Notes: a model not told the origin generated them from the sequence alone. DNA of 64,000 bases from Leptolyngbya sp. FACHB-321 (GCF_014695975.1 NZ_JACJPI010000042.1:186001-250000); one strand, 5' to 3'; positions 46,301-55,173 are shown, counted from the stretch's first letter. Made by a program: numbers and translations.

Positions 46301-47370
46301 TTCTAGTGTTTGAGCGCACGAAGACAGGGGACATTATCCAGGGTTTGCCCCGGATTGAAGAACTGTTGGAAGCGCGGAAACCTAAAGAGGCGTGTGTGTT
46401 GGCAGCACGACCGGGGGTCGCACAGGTTGTATACGGTGATGACGACTCGGTGAAGGTGAAGGTGATTGAAAACGATGGTGTGATTGCCGAATACCTCATC
46501 GGTCCTGGACAAAACGTCATTGTTTCGGATGGGCAAGAAGTCCTTGCAGCCGAACCGCTTACCGATGGACCGGCTAACCCTCACGAAATTTTGGAAGTCT
46601 TCTTCAAATATCGTCGAGAAAGTGATGGTGTCCATGATGCGGCACTGGTGAGTTTGCAGATGGTGCAGACATTCCTGGTGAACGAGGTGCAGTCGGTGTA
46701 TCAATCTCAAGGGGTTGATATTTCAGACAAGCACATCGAGGTTGTGGTACGTCAGATGACCTCCAAAGCACGTGTGGACGACGGTGGTGACACGACTATG
46801 CTGCCCGGTGAGCTTGTAGAGCTTTACCAGGTAGAGCAGGTCAACGAAGCCATGGCGATAACAGGTGGTGCACCCGCAGAGTATACTCCGGTGCTGCTGG
46901 GCATCACGAAAGCCTCGCTAAATACCGACAGCTTTATCTCGGCAGCTAGCTTCCAGGAAACCACACGGGTGTTGACGGAAGCCGCGATCGAAGGTAAGTC
47001 TGACTGGCTGCGCGGCTTGAAGGAAAACGTGATCATTGGACGCTTGATTCCTGCGGGAACAGGGTTTAATGCGTACGAGGAGCAGGGTAGCCCTGATGTG
47101 GATCTCTCCTACGACGGCATCGGTGTCTTTGACGATGATGCTGATCTTAAGGATGTGGTGCTAGACGATCGCACCGCTCGTTCCTATGGGTTAGACAGTT
47201 TCGATGAGCGTCCTAGCTATACCTTCGACAACTTCGGTGTAGTTGGTGCGGCGGCTGAAGTCGAACCGTTGTCGCCCATTCTGGAAGATGACGATTTAAT
47301 CAGCGATGATGTTGACGATATAGACGTTGACGTTGACGTGGATGTCGATGTTGATCTTGACGACGAGTAA
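43339..47370 (+). CDS. rpoC2: RNA polymerase beta-prime subunit (C-terminal half)
   Basis: The 1343-residue subunit carries the trigger loop and bridge-helix region ([20 protein letters not shown], then [19 protein letters not shown], and [20 protein letters not shown] with FHTGG) and, between the trigger-loop halves, the large insertion (about 390-980) of repeated beta domains typical of cyanobacterial RpoC2 (SI3). The last 25 residues are almost only Asp and Val ([16 protein letters not shown]), a low-complexity acidic tail. The start may instead be the ATG at 43360. Confidence 0.97.
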   Translation: MGQAGQLMVEQQQNQPVFRNRVVDKGQLRKLISWAFTTHGSARTAQMADQLKELGFRYATRAGVSISVDDLQIPPTKRKLLDAAEETIRVTEERYTRGEITEVERFQKVIDTWNGASEELKDEVVRHFRANNPLNSVYMMAFSGARGNISQVRQLVGMRGLMADPQGEIIDLPIKTNFREGLTVTEYIISSYGARKGLVDTALRTADSGYLTRRLVDVSQDVIIRELDCGTQRGIPVQSMMDGDRVLIPLKNRLLGRVAAEPMVDPETGEVIVARNQSITDEMADHIGRAKLQEVIVRSPLTCEATRSVCQHCYGWSLAHAHMVDIGEAVGIIAAQSIGEPGTQLTMRTFHTGGVFTGEMARQEKAQFDGTLKFPKKLRTRPYRTRHGEDAYTVESVEASSKLTLENKDGRQQTFSVLQGATLLVKDGQKVKEGQILAEVPLTGRARKTTEKAAKDVASDMAGEVQFADLVPEEKKDRQGNTTRIAQRGGLVWIRSGEVYNLPPGAEPTVKNGDRIDVESVIAETKLVTEHGGVVRLPQETEGKGGREVEIITASVFLDEAKVRAESYQGRDHYLVETNYNQLFSLKATPGTKVTNNQVVAELIDDHYRTQTGGIIKYSGVEVAKRGKAKQGYEVVKGGTLLWIPEEAHEVNKDISLLLVEDGQYVEAGTEVVKDIFCQSNGVIEVTQKNDILREIVIKPGDLHMIDSLDDIITKESVLVNPGQTVMPGLVSEELRYAEYVETPEGPAMLLRPVTEFAVPDEPSVPSQESTNEESGRAIRLRAVQRLPYKDGERVKSVEGLELLKIQLVLEIGQDAPQLAADIELVPDETDADTMRLQLVILESLVIRRDIAADPTQGPTRTRVLVKDGDQIAPGAVVARTEILCKEAGEVQGIREAAEAIRRILVVRPADMVTVPTKGKPPTVKVGDLLVAGSDLAPGVPLQESGQVVSVGEAEVTLRYARPYRVSPGAVLHIDDGDLVQRGDNLVILVFERTKTGDIIQGLPRIEELLEARKPKEACVLAARPGVAQVVYGDDDSVKVKVIENDGVIAEYLIGPGQNVIVSDGQEVLAAEPLTDGPANPHEILEVFFKYRRESDGVHDAALVSLQMVQTFLVNEVQSVYQSQGVDISDKHIEVVVRQMTSKARVDDGGDTTMLPGELVELYQVEQVNEAMAITGGAPAEYTPVLLGITKASLNTDSFISAASFQETTRVLTEAAIEGKSDWLRGLKENVIIGRLIPAGTGFNAYEEQGSPDVDLSYDGIGVFDDDADLKDVVLDDRTARSYGLDSFDERPSYTFDNFGVVGAAAEVEPLSPILEDDDLISDDVDDIDVDVDVDVDVDLDDE

Positions 47371-47401
47371 CATCTAAGGGGTATAAAGCTCTGTTGATAG
47401 A

Positions 47402-47427
47402 GGGGTGCGGCAATCGCGCCCCTTTTT
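47402..47427 (+). terminator. Intrinsic terminator of the rpo operon
   Basis: GGGGTGCG (47402-47409) pairs with CGCGCCCC (47415-47422) with one G-U, over a five-base loop, followed by TTTTTC. It lies 32 bases after the rpoC2 stop. Confidence 0.92.
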
Positions 47428-47611
47428 CATTTAAATTGGTTTACAGCAATTTTTATTTATGTATGCCATACGAATTGTCTGGTTTGCCTTAATCCAGAGG
47501 CGTTACTTGTGTAGCACTCGTCTAAAGATCGCTGTAAGACTAATCAGCGCAAGACCAACTGGCTCAAAACCAACGGGCTTAAGACAGTATCACTAGGTGG
47601 AGTAAGGCTTG

Positions 47612-48652
47612 ATGATCAGTCCTGACGATGAGGTGGTAATCCTACTGCACGATGGTGTTTGTGGGACACAGGGCAAAACAGGCTTGACTCTCTTGCGTTA
47701 CAGCGAAGCCAACATTGTGGCAGTGATCGATCGTGCGACTGCTGGTGGCTCTTTACCTGAATTAACAGGCATTCCGCGATCGGTGCCCATTGTCGCTTCG
47801 ATAGAGGAGTCACTCACGTACAAACCGAATGTGCTGGTCATCGGTATCGCACTGCTGGGGGGCATTTTGCCTGAGGATTGGTATCAAGACATACGGCAAG
47901 CGATCATGGCTGGACTATCGATCGTCAATGGGTTGCATACACCCTTAAACCGTGATCCAGCACTTCAGGCGCTCCTTAAACCGGGACAATGGATCTGGGA
48001 CGTGCGGCAAGAACCACTTGGCTTAAGCGTGGGTACTGGGCAAGCTCGCGCACTCTCCTGTTTACGGATTCTGACGGTGGGCACTGATATGAGCGTCGGC
48101 AAAATGTCTACCAGTCTAGAACTCCATCGTGCTTCTCTACAACGAGGACTGCGATCGCACTTTCTTGCCTCTGGGCAGACGGGGATGATGATTGCTGGCA
48201 GCGGTATACCTCTGGATGCTATTCGGGTTGATTTTGCGGCGGGTGCGGTCGAACAACTGGTGATGAAGGCAGGCAGCGATCGCGACATTTTGCACATCGA
48301 AGGGCAGGGTTCTTTGCTGCATCCATCCTCTACGGCGACGCTTCCCTTGCTCCGAGGCAGCCAGCCTACTCATTTGATCTTGGTGCATCGAGCTGGACAG
48401 ACTCATATTCGCAATGCTCCCCATGTGCATATTCCACCCTTGCCTGAAGTCGTGCGGCTTTACGAAGCAGTGGCAGCGGCAGCAGGAGCATTTGCTTCAA
48501 CACGGGTAGCCGCGATCGCCCTCAACACAGCGCACTTATCTGATCAAGAGGCTCAACAGGCGATCGAGCGGGTACAGCACGAAACCAACTTACCCTGCAC
48601 TGACCCTGTACGTCTAGGCGCGAAACTACTATTAGATGCTGTTCTGACGTGA
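47612..48652 (+). CDS. DUF1611 family protein (DgcN-like)
   Basis: The 346-residue protein has an N-terminal Rossmann-like domain and a P-loop-like GTDMSVGKMSTSLEL near residues 155-169, the signature of DUF1611. Some members (DgcN) are reported as D-glutamate N-acetyltransferases or linked to Ala-Glu epimerases; whether this one acts on D-glutamate is unknown. The ATG at 47612 has GGAG nine bases upstream. Its stop codon overlaps the ATG of speD (TGATG at 48650-48654), so the two are translationally coupled. First gene of the six-gene polyamine/membrane cluster. Confidence 0.82.
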   Translation: MISPDDEVVILLHDGVCGTQGKTGLTLLRYSEANIVAVIDRATAGGSLPELTGIPRSVPIVASIEESLTYKPNVLVIGIALLGGILPEDWYQDIRQAIMAGLSIVNGLHTPLNRDPALQALLKPGQWIWDVRQEPLGLSVGTGQARALSCLRILTVGTDMSVGKMSTSLELHRASLQRGLRSHFLASGQTGMMIAGSGIPLDAIRVDFAAGAVEQLVMKAGSDRDILHIEGQGSLLHPSSTATLPLLRGSQPTHLILVHRAGQTHIRNAPHVHIPPLPEVVRLYEAVAAAAGAFASTRVAAIALNTAHLSDQEAQQAIERVQHETNLPCTDPVRLGAKLLLDAVLT

Positions 48653-49005
48653 TGCGATCGCACCATTTCTCGGCTATTTTGACAATAACAGACGCGATTG
48701 CCAGCAGCACCGCGCCTACGCTGTTGCAGTTGCTTCAAACTACTGTCCAGACTGCTGGCTTAACCGCTGTAGCAGAAGCAACGGCAACTTTTTTCCCTCA
48801 GGGCGTTTCGGTAGTGCTGCTGCTAGAAGAATCTCACGTTGCGCTCCATGTTTGGACTGAATACTGCAAAGCAACCGTCGATATTCACGTCTGCGATTAT
48901 CAGCAAGACAACTACGCCAAAGCACAAAAATTAGCGGTGTTATTAGCAAGCGCCCTCACAGATAGCGATCGTGCCCAATGGCATTACTTAGAAATAACGG
49001 ATTAG
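48652..49005 (+). CDS. speD: S-adenosylmethionine decarboxylase proenzyme (SpeD-like)
   Basis: The 117-residue protein is of the short bacterial AdoMetDC class. The pyruvoyl cleavage site is E60-S61 in LEESHVALHVWTEY, with H66 and C81 at +5 and +20 from the serine, exactly the spacing of S63, H68 and C83 in the Thermotoga enzyme. It should therefore self-process and make decarboxylated AdoMet, the aminopropyl donor. The N-terminal half is more divergent than in canonical SpeD. Start overlaps the previous stop by one base. The aminopropyl acceptor enzyme is probably the spermidine-synthase-like gene at 49937. Confidence 0.88.
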   Translation: MRSHHFSAILTITDAIASSTAPTLLQLLQTTVQTAGLTAVAEATATFFPQGVSVVLLLEESHVALHVWTEYCKATVDIHVCDYQQDNYAKAQKLAVLLASALTDSDRAQWHYLEITD

Positions 49006-49112
49006 AGACAGGCTAAAAGTAAAGTTTTGCGTGCTCAGAGCTGAGTTTTGGATGTAGCAATTTAATTTAGAGTTCAGGCTTTCAGGACAATACTCTCTTT
49101 AAGTAATATCTC

Positions 49113-49787
49113 ATGACAGCAGGGCTAACCGAAACCCAATTGCGGCAATTACGGGAAGGCAGTCGTCTGAAATATCATGGTGTTCAGTGGGAGATTCAAG
49201 ACTACAGCACCTATACAGATGACAATGGCTACAAAACAGAAGAATGGCTGCTCCGATCGAGCAGTGGCAAAGAGTATTACTTAATGCGCGAGATCGATCC
49301 GCAGCATGCCCAAGCACAAGTTCATTGGTATCTTGCCGAAGAGCTACGGTATCCTACGCTGATCGACCCACAAACGTCCCGCGATCGACTAACAACGATC
49401 GGTGGAGATATGCGATCACACGTCTCTCCTTACCCAGAACTGCAACTATTCAATCGCGTTTATGCCTTTGAATCTCAAACCGAGGGCGATTACGAATCGG
49501 ACGGAGAAACCCGCCATCGGATTACTTGGGACTACTGGGATGCCGCCCATCTCTGGAATTTGGCGCTAGAAGCCTGGAGCGATGGCACGTTAGTTGTCTA
49601 CTCCACCCGTGAAGTGCAGCCCAGCGACTTTACTGAAATGCAGTCAAGTAACCGTGCAGCGCTTGCCCCAGGACAAAGCTTTAGCTCTTCTCTGACCTCT
49701 GATAACCGTAAGGCACGCAGCCGCGAATTTGTGATTGCCTGGATCATCACGATCGTCGGCTTCCTTTTAATGATTTCTGGCATTTAA
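49113..49787 (+). CDS. DUF4178 domain protein with C-terminal membrane anchor
   Basis: A 224-residue protein whose main part matches the DUF4178 pattern (LREGSRLKYHGVQWEIQDYS, then WLLRSSSGKEYYLMRE, and an ITWDYWDAAH block near 143), a beta-rich domain of unknown function. The last 18 residues (AWIITIVGFLLMISGI) form one membrane helix, so the domain faces the cytoplasm with a tail anchor. DUF4178 genes are known to sit beside speD, DUF350 and spermidine-synthase-like genes in many bacteria, as they do here. Confidence 0.78.
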   Translation: MTAGLTETQLRQLREGSRLKYHGVQWEIQDYSTYTDDNGYKTEEWLLRSSSGKEYYLMREIDPQHAQAQVHWYLAEELRYPTLIDPQTSRDRLTTIGGDMRSHVSPYPELQLFNRVYAFESQTEGDYESDGETRHRITWDYWDAAHLWNLALEAWSDGTLVVYSTREVQPSDFTEMQSSNRAALAPGQSFSSSLTSDNRKARSREFVIAWIITIVGFLLMISGI

Positions 49788-49879
49788 CCATCGTGTTTAG
49801 GTGTTGAATTGATTCAGCGTTTAACCCTGAGCCTTTTAACCCCTTACTTCACTGCCTAGCAGCGGTGAGCTATGCACCT

Positions 49880-49936
49880 CACACTTTCCTCCTCACGCCT
49901 CACCCCTCTTTCCTCCCTTTTCCCTCACCGCTCCTA
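49880..49936 (+). repeat. Pyrimidine-rich low-complexity leader of the speE-like gene
   Basis: Repeated cctcac/cctccc/ccctcacc words fill the bases before the ATG at 49937. They belong to the dispersed family noted at 1450-1602 and 52555-52625. They displace any ribosome-binding site, so coupling or leaderless initiation would be needed. Confidence 0.55.
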
Positions 49937-51409
49937 ATGCCCACATCCCTCTTCATCGAACAGCACTCCAACGGTCTTGCCTTTTATATCAACGGCGACT
50001 TGCAGTTTGATACGGCAGATGAAGCCATTTATCACGAATATCTGGTGCTGCCAGCGATCACTCTTGCCGCTCAGCGCTTTCCGCAAACGCCCTTGCGTGT
50101 CTTAATCTGTGGTGGTGGTGATGGTTTAGCTGCACGGGATGCGCTACGGTTTTCGCAGGTTAGCGATGTGACGCTGGTGGACTACGACTCAGAGGTTTTG
50201 GCGTTCGGTCGCACAGTCTTTGTGCCCTACAACCAGGGTAGCTTGCTAGATGAGCCTAGTGCCGCATTGGGGGAAACCCGCCTGACAGTACATACTCAGG
50301 AAGCGTTTGAGTTTGTTTCTCGCTTGCCTGACGCTTGCTATCACGTGGTCATTTGCGACTTCACGTTTCCAACGCGAGCAGAAGACGCACAAATTTACAG
50401 CCGCGAATGGTTTCAGCAAGTAGAGCGCATACTTTGTCCAAACGGGGTCATGAGTACTAATGGCGTTTCGCCCGAACAACGCACATTGGGCTTTTGGTGT
50501 CTTTACCAAACATTATTAGCCGCTGGGCTACAGGCAAAACCCCTCCAGGTTGCTATTCCGTCGTTTCAAGCACATGGCTATGGCACTTGGGGTTTCTTGC
50601 TTGCGTCAGCAATGCCCATTACGCGATCGGAGGTCGAAGCGCTTTCCTTCCCTCCAGCTCTGAGCGCGTTACAGCCCCAGGATTGGATGGCTGCCTTTCA
50701 GCTTCCAACGACGATCGCCCAACATCGGCATACTGTCAACGTGCATACGCTGGCTTGTCCTCAGCTTTTTTATTACCTGCTCAATCCTCGGTTGCCATTA
50801 GAAACAACGGCGATCGCCCCCTCAGATGCAGAACTACAAACAACTGATTTTTTAGATCTTCAAGAAGCCGGAACAGGCTGCCTTGGTACGCGCGACTTGC
50901 TGCAATTAGACTCCATTGCTTCCGTCTGGCTAGAGGAGTTGTATCGATCGGACAACCTTCAAACGCCTCAAGCTCTCGATCAACTAATGCCTGTGCAGCA
51001 TCGCTACCACAGCGCTCAAATGACGAGTGAATGGATGGGCTATCTCAAAGCGCTCTTAGAAGAAGTAAACCTCAATCAACTGATTGCTAGTCTATTGGAA
51101 CGCGCTCAAGAATTACCCCCTCAACTCGTACGTGAACTCAAGCAATTAGCAGAAAAGATTCGTACAGGGCAACCGTTAACCTACGTTTCTGAGCATACGG
51201 CTGAAGTCATCACACTCCTTTCTGTAACGTTATTGATGGCAAACTTGACAAGTCCAGATGTTGTCTTTGCAAAAGGATATTCCAGTTCCTCAGGCGGTTC
51301 CAGCTATAGCGGCAATGGTAGCGAATCGGATCTTGGTATATTTGGCATGTGGACGATGATCATCGGTGGTTTCTGGCTTTGGAATTTGTATAGCAACCCC
51401 GATGATTAA
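49937..51409 (+). CDS. speE: Spermidine-synthase-like aminopropyltransferase with C-terminal membrane anchor
   Basis: The N-terminal 270 residues match spermidine synthase: YHEYLVLPA (32-40), the dcAdoMet-binding GGGDG (59-63), the acidic VDYDSEVL and CDFTFP near 148 at the catalytic-base position. Residues 270-430 are helical and unlike standard SpeE; the end has a hydrophobic stretch (VITLLSVTLLMANL), a Gly/Ser-rich loop and a second membrane helix (IFGMWTMIIGGFWLWNLY). At 490 residues it is about 200 longer than normal SpeE. The acceptor amine may not be putrescine. It fits downstream of SpeD in a shared pathway; the gene symbol is by similarity. The ATG at 49937 follows a translated-repeat-like stretch that should not be coding. 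Confidence 0.8.
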   Translation: MPTSLFIEQHSNGLAFYINGDLQFDTADEAIYHEYLVLPAITLAAQRFPQTPLRVLICGGGDGLAARDALRFSQVSDVTLVDYDSEVLAFGRTVFVPYNQGSLLDEPSAALGETRLTVHTQEAFEFVSRLPDACYHVVICDFTFPTRAEDAQIYSREWFQQVERILCPNGVMSTNGVSPEQRTLGFWCLYQTLLAAGLQAKPLQVAIPSFQAHGYGTWGFLLASAMPITRSEVEALSFPPALSALQPQDWMAAFQLPTTIAQHRHTVNVHTLACPQLFYYLLNPRLPLETTAIAPSDAELQTTDFLDLQEAGTGCLGTRDLLQLDSIASVWLEELYRSDNLQTPQALDQLMPVQHRYHSAQMTSEWMGYLKALLEEVNLNQLIASLLERAQELPPQLVRELKQLAEKIRTGQPLTYVSEHTAEVITLLSVTLLMANLTSPDVVFAKGYSSSSGGSSYSGNGSESDLGIFGMWTMIIGGFWLWNLYSNPDD

Positions 51410-51445
51410 TGTGCTTTTCCTTAGCTTTCTCCACCTTGCGTGACC

Positions 51446-52540
51446 ATGTTGACTAAACTGCTGGAATCAGTCAAACCATCCGGTCAGCTTACGATGCGTC
51501 TGCTGACACTAGACGATCGCACTCAATGGGATACGCTCATTCAAACATTACCCACTGGTTGCTTTATGCAGTCGTGGGCATGGGCAGACTTCAAAGTGTT
51601 AGAAGGCTATCAAGCCTTTCGTTATGGTCTTTTTGCCGAAAAAACATCTGCCGAGAACTCGTTAGCTGCAAAAAACTTAGCCGAGCAAGTCTTAGTGGGT
51701 GGCTGCTTTTTCTACTATTATCCGTGCGGATACACAGCCAATTTATTGTTCGCTCCTGGTGCTCCTTGCTTCATGCCAGGCTTTGAGCAGGAAGGGATGA
51801 CACTGCTCCTGGAACAAGCAAGCGTTTTGGCAGAAAAGCTAGGGGCGATCGCTCTCCGAATCGAGCCATTGTTAGCACAAAAGCCGACGTATCTCGATCG
51901 CTTTGTTCCCGCACCAGTCGAGCTTTTGCCATCAGAAACGCTGCTGATTGATCTCCAGCCTCAAACAGCGGCAATTCTAGCGGCAATGAAGCCGAAAGGA
52001 CGTTACAACATTCGTTTGAGCCAGCGCTATGGCGTGCAAACGCAATTTACAACAGATATGCAAGCGCTGCCGCTGTTCTACAATTTGTTTTGGGAAACCG
52101 TAAAACGGCAGCATTTCTTTGGTGAACCCTATCGCTTTTTCATCAACCTTTGCCAGACGCTCTTTGCCACTCAAATGGCAGAAATCGGCTTGGCAACCTG
52201 GCGCGGTGAAGTGTTAACAGCCGTTTTAGTCCTGTACTGGGGCGATCGGGCGACATACCTTTACGGTGGACGCAGCATTGATCATCCACACGTGATGGCA
52301 AGCTATGGGCTTCATTGGGCAGCCATGCAGCGTGCTAAAGCTAGAGGCTGCAAACACTACGATTTCTACGGTTATACCTGCAATCCAAACCATAACTATG
52401 CCAAGTTTTCGCAGTTCAAGCGCCAATTTGGTGGCACATCTGTAACCACGATCGGTGCTCACGATTATTTTTTCTACAATCAGCTAGCAGGTACATTGAT
52501 TGGGTTACTAAAGCGAGTGAAAAGAGAGGGTGAGGGATGA
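51446..52540 (+). CDS. FemAB-type aminoacyl/peptidyl transferase (GNAT fold)
   Basis: This protein (about 364 residues) resembles the FemABX/lipid II:glycine glycyltransferase group: FMQSWAWADFKVLEGYQAFR (about 38-57), GRYNIRLSQRYGVQ near 185, WETVKRQHFFGEPYRFF near 215 and a C-terminal HWAAMQRAKARGCKHYDFYG, then KFSQFKRQFGG block, the duplicated GNAT layout. Such enzymes move amino acids from aminoacyl-tRNA to cell-wall or other amines. In this cluster it could attach an amino acid to, or accept, a polyamine (inference). The start may be the ATG at 51446 or a later one; both leave the domains intact. Confidence 0.82.
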   Translation: MLTKLLESVKPSGQLTMRLLTLDDRTQWDTLIQTLPTGCFMQSWAWADFKVLEGYQAFRYGLFAEKTSAENSLAAKNLAEQVLVGGCFFYYYPCGYTANLLFAPGAPCFMPGFEQEGMTLLLEQASVLAEKLGAIALRIEPLLAQKPTYLDRFVPAPVELLPSETLLIDLQPQTAAILAAMKPKGRYNIRLSQRYGVQTQFTTDMQALPLFYNLFWETVKRQHFFGEPYRFFINLCQTLFATQMAEIGLATWRGEVLTAVLVLYWGDRATYLYGGRSIDHPHVMASYGLHWAAMQRAKARGCKHYDFYGYTCNPNHNYAKFSQFKRQFGGTSVTTIGAHDYFFYNQLAGTLIGLLKRVKREGEG

Positions 52541-52554
52541 AAGCTAAAAAAGAA

Positions 52555-52625
52555 AGTTTTAAGTTACTCCCTATTCTCCCTTCCCTACTCCCCATTCCCT
52601 ACTCCCCATTCCCTACTCCCTATTC
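52555..52625 (+). repeat. Tandem ccctactcccatt-type pyrimidine repeat
   Basis: About five imperfect copies of an 11-13 base unit (cccattccctactcc, ttccctactcc) followed by three copies of aacaacca. This is the clearest copy in the window of the dispersed cyanobacterial spacer repeats. Confidence 0.8.
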
Positions 52626-52657
52626 TTCGCTTCTAACAACCAACAACCAACAACTAT

Positions 52658-53524
52658 ATGAACCCTTTCTTTCTCGACGGCCTGACCCGCATTGGGTTTG
52701 TAATCACTGAGCTAGCGGTTGGCTTTGGTATTTTTTGGCTGGGACAGTTGGCGTATCAAAAGCTGTTCCGGCGCATGGATTTAAACCTGGAGTTGTTTGT
52801 GCGAGATAATCCGGCAGTGGCGATCGCGCTAGTCGGCTATAACTTCGGCATCATCCTAGCACTGGCGGGCGTATTGGACAAAGAAGGAGAAACATGGCTC
52901 GACCAGTTGCTTTACCTAGCAAGCTACGGTGCAGGAGTCATTTTACTGATGCTAGTGGGCGCATGGGTGGGCGATCGGCTCATTCTCCGCCGCTGTGACT
53001 GTGCCCGCGAAATAGTCGAGGAGCAAAACGTTGGTGCTGCCTCAGCCGAAGCGGGTGTACATATTGCCAACGGACTTGTTTTAAGCGCAGCACTTGGCGG
53101 GCAAAGTGGCACCTGGATTGTTGGGTTAGTTTGCTGGGCTGTGGGGTTAGGCGTCCTGGTGCTGGTGAGTGCCCTTTATCCTCGTGTGGTTCACTACAAC
53201 GTCTTTCGTGAAATCTGCAAACGCAATAATCCGGCAACTGGCGTGGCGCTGGCTGGCTTATTGATTGCTACTGGTAACGTTGTACGAGTTGCGTTTACAC
53301 CAGAGTTTCAAAATTGGACGGAGAGCTTTACCCAATATTTCATCGTGCTGGGCTTTTGCCTGCTTGCCCTAGCGTTGATCCGCTGGCTAGCTGACTTGGT
53401 TTTGGTGCCCGGTGTGAAAATTTCGGATGAAATTGTCAATCAGTCGATACCCAATCTCGGTGCAGGACTGATTGAAGCCTTTGCCTACATTGCAGGTTCC
53501 TTCCTGCTGACTTGGAGTGTGTGA
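52658..53524 (+). CDS. DUF350 family polytopic membrane protein
   Basis: The 288-residue protein has about eight hydrophobic helices in two homologous halves, each with an N-P-A motif: RDNPAVAIALVGYNFGIILA (about 49-68) and KRNNPATGVALAGLLIATGN (about 188-207). This internal duplication is typical of DUF350 (YjfL-like). Function unknown; genes of this family repeatedly occur with SpeD, DUF4178 and amide-ligase or spermidine-related enzymes. It is the last gene of the cluster that starts at 47612, and could be the membrane partner that uses or exports the product. Confidence 0.85.
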   Translation: MNPFFLDGLTRIGFVITELAVGFGIFWLGQLAYQKLFRRMDLNLELFVRDNPAVAIALVGYNFGIILALAGVLDKEGETWLDQLLYLASYGAGVILLMLVGAWVGDRLILRRCDCAREIVEEQNVGAASAEAGVHIANGLVLSAALGGQSGTWIVGLVCWAVGLGVLVLVSALYPRVVHYNVFREICKRNNPATGVALAGLLIATGNVVRVAFTPEFQNWTESFTQYFIVLGFCLLALALIRWLADLVLVPGVKISDEIVNQSIPNLGAGLIEAFAYIAGSFLLTWSV

Positions 53525-53845
53525 GTGCGCTCTGACAACAACCTGCCCTTACAAGCCGTAATTTTTCTGTAGAAAGTTCTTCTAGACTTTGCTGAAGCGT
53601 CACGCTGCTTGAAATTGGGATGAGGCGGTATAGCAAAAGGATGAAAGATGAATAGAAGCCCTTGTTCAAAGGAAGTTTCAAGGTGTATGTCTGTCCTAAC
53701 GCGCTCGTCGACTGCTATATCTAAGCCTTAGACTCTAAGTGCGAGACGGTTTAAACTGTCAGGTTTGCGATCGTGATGGTTGCCGTTACAATGCCACTAT
53801 TTGCGACCTTTAGCCCAGTACCCAATTGAATGAGGAGAAACGGAT
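53525..53845. other. 321-base gap after the cluster
   Basis: No protein-like frame and no convincing terminator. GAGGAG at 53832-53837 is the ribosome site of the next gene. One HIP1-like site near 53767. Nothing else recognised. Confidence 0.3.
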
Positions 53846-54145
53846 ATGCACAGCCAATATAATAACGAGATGCAAATTACCATTTACTATCTGAATGGAC
53901 AGGTAGAGTCGTTTAAGTTTTCGCAACTAGCCGATCCGGCAGCGCTGGAACAGGAATTGCAGCAAGAAATTCGACGGATTCTTGATAAAGAATGGTGGTT
54001 CTTTCATCTAGCCGATCAAACGGTGTGCGTGAGCCGCGCTAACGTGCTGAAAATTGAACTGAAGCCCTCGATCGCACAAATTCATGGTGAAGGAGTGTTT
54101 GCCAATGCTCAACGTGTCACTGCTCTTAGCCGCGCTCACGAGTAA
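53846..54145 (+). CDS. Small conserved-looking hypothetical protein
   Basis: A 99-residue protein beginning at an ATG eight bases after GAGGAG. It alternates beta strands and helices (MQITIYYLNGQVESFKFSQL, then an acidic helix with LEQELQQEIRRILDK, then WWFFHLADQTVCVSRANVLK), reminiscent of a small Ubiquitin- or SH3-like fold, but I recognise no family. Its good ribosome site and codon use support it as a real gene. It may be co-transcribed with the DUF362 gene 59 bases on. Confidence 0.6.
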   Translation: MHSQYNNEMQITIYYLNGQVESFKFSQLADPAALEQELQQEIRRILDKEWWFFHLADQTVCVSRANVLKIELKPSIAQIHGEGVFANAQRVTALSRAHE

Positions 54146-54204
54146 CGGTTTCTCATAGAACTCTCTGTAATTTCAAAGCCAACTTTACCCTTGCTAGAAC
54201 TTCT

Positions 54205-55173
54205 ATGGACGTGCAGCCATCGGTTAGCTTGATTCGCGCTCAGTCGTACGATCTCGCTCAACTGCGTCAGTCGCTCGAATCGTTACTAGAGCCGTTGGGT
54301 GGTATGGCAGCCTTTGTCAAACCAGGCGATCGCGTCCTGCTGAAGCCCAATTTGCTAACGGGGTCGCGTCCCAGCAAAGAGTGTGTCACGCGACCTGAAG
54401 TGGTTTACTGCGTTGCTCAGATGGTGCAGGCAGCAGGCGGCAAGCCTTTTTTGGGTGATGGTCCGGCTTTTGGCAGCGCGAAGGGAGTCGCAAAAGCGAA
54501 TGGTTATTTGCCGCTGATCGATGCACTGAACCTACCGATCGTAGAGTTTCACGGCAAGCGCTACGAAACGGTAAGCGCAGAGTTTAATCATTTGCTGCTT
54601 TCTAAGGAAGCGATCGATGCGGATGTTGTGATCAACCTGCCCAAGGTGAAGTCGCACGTCCAGCTAACCATGACGATGGGTGTGAAAAACCTGTTTGGCT
54701 GTGTTCCTGGCAAGATGAAAGCTTGGTGGCATATGGAAGCGGGCAAAGATTGCGATCGCTTTGGCACTATGCTGGTCGAAACAGCACGGGCGATTGCCCC
54801 TGACCTCACCATTCTGGATGGCATTCTTGGACATGAGGGTAACGGACCAAGCGGTGGCGAACCCCGTCGTCTGAATCTGCTCGCTGCCTCTAGCAATGTC
54901 TTTGCGCTGGATCGAGCGATCGTGGACATTCTCAATGTCGATCCTGCTTCTGTGCCGACTGTCGCAGCGTCGCAACGGTTGGGGCTATGTTCGACGGTAG
55001 AGGCGATTGACTTTCCCTTACTACAGCCGCAGGCACTCCACATCACAGACTGGAAACTGCCAGACGCTCTGATGCCGATCGACTTCGGGATGCCCCGCGT
55101 TATCAAATCAACCTTCCGTCATCTTTACATTCGCTGGATCAAAGAGCCGAGGCAAGTGTATGCCGGACGTTAA
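54205..55173 (+). CDS. DUF362 domain protein
   Basis: The 322-residue protein matches DUF362: KPGDRVLLKPNLL (about 39-51), GDGPAFGS, VINLPKVKSHVQLTMTMGVK then NLFGCVPG (about 143-171) and GHEGNGPSGGEPR (about 209-221). Many DUF362 proteins carry a C-terminal 2x[4Fe-4S] ferredoxin domain; this one ends without it, so it is the short type. A role in iron-sulfur or metal-linked reactions is sometimes proposed; none is established here. Its stop codon lies in the first copy of an 18-base tandem duplication. Confidence 0.82.
   Translation: MDVQPSVSLIRAQSYDLAQLRQSLESLLEPLGGMAAFVKPGDRVLLKPNLLTGSRPSKECVTRPEVVYCVAQMVQAAGGKPFLGDGPAFGSAKGVAKANGYLPLIDALNLPIVEFHGKRYETVSAEFNHLLLSKEAIDADVVINLPKVKSHVQLTMTMGVKNLFGCVPGKMKAWWHMEAGKDCDRFGTMLVETARAIAPDLTILDGILGHEGNGPSGGEPRRLNLLAASSNVFALDRAIVDILNVDPASVPTVAASQRLGLCSTVEAIDFPLLQPQALHITDWKLPDALMPIDFGMPRVIKSTFRHLYIRWIKEPRQVYAGR

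Noticed and set aside
49865-49936. Upstream extension of the speE-like gene
   Set aside because: Translates pyrimidine-rich spacer repeats into a Pro/Leu/Ser stretch; the ATG at 49937 begins the conserved sequence.
54588-55106. 172-codon open frame antisense to the DUF362 gene
   Set aside because: Composition is that of a reversed coding strand, with no recognisable domain; DUF362 on the other strand is well supported.
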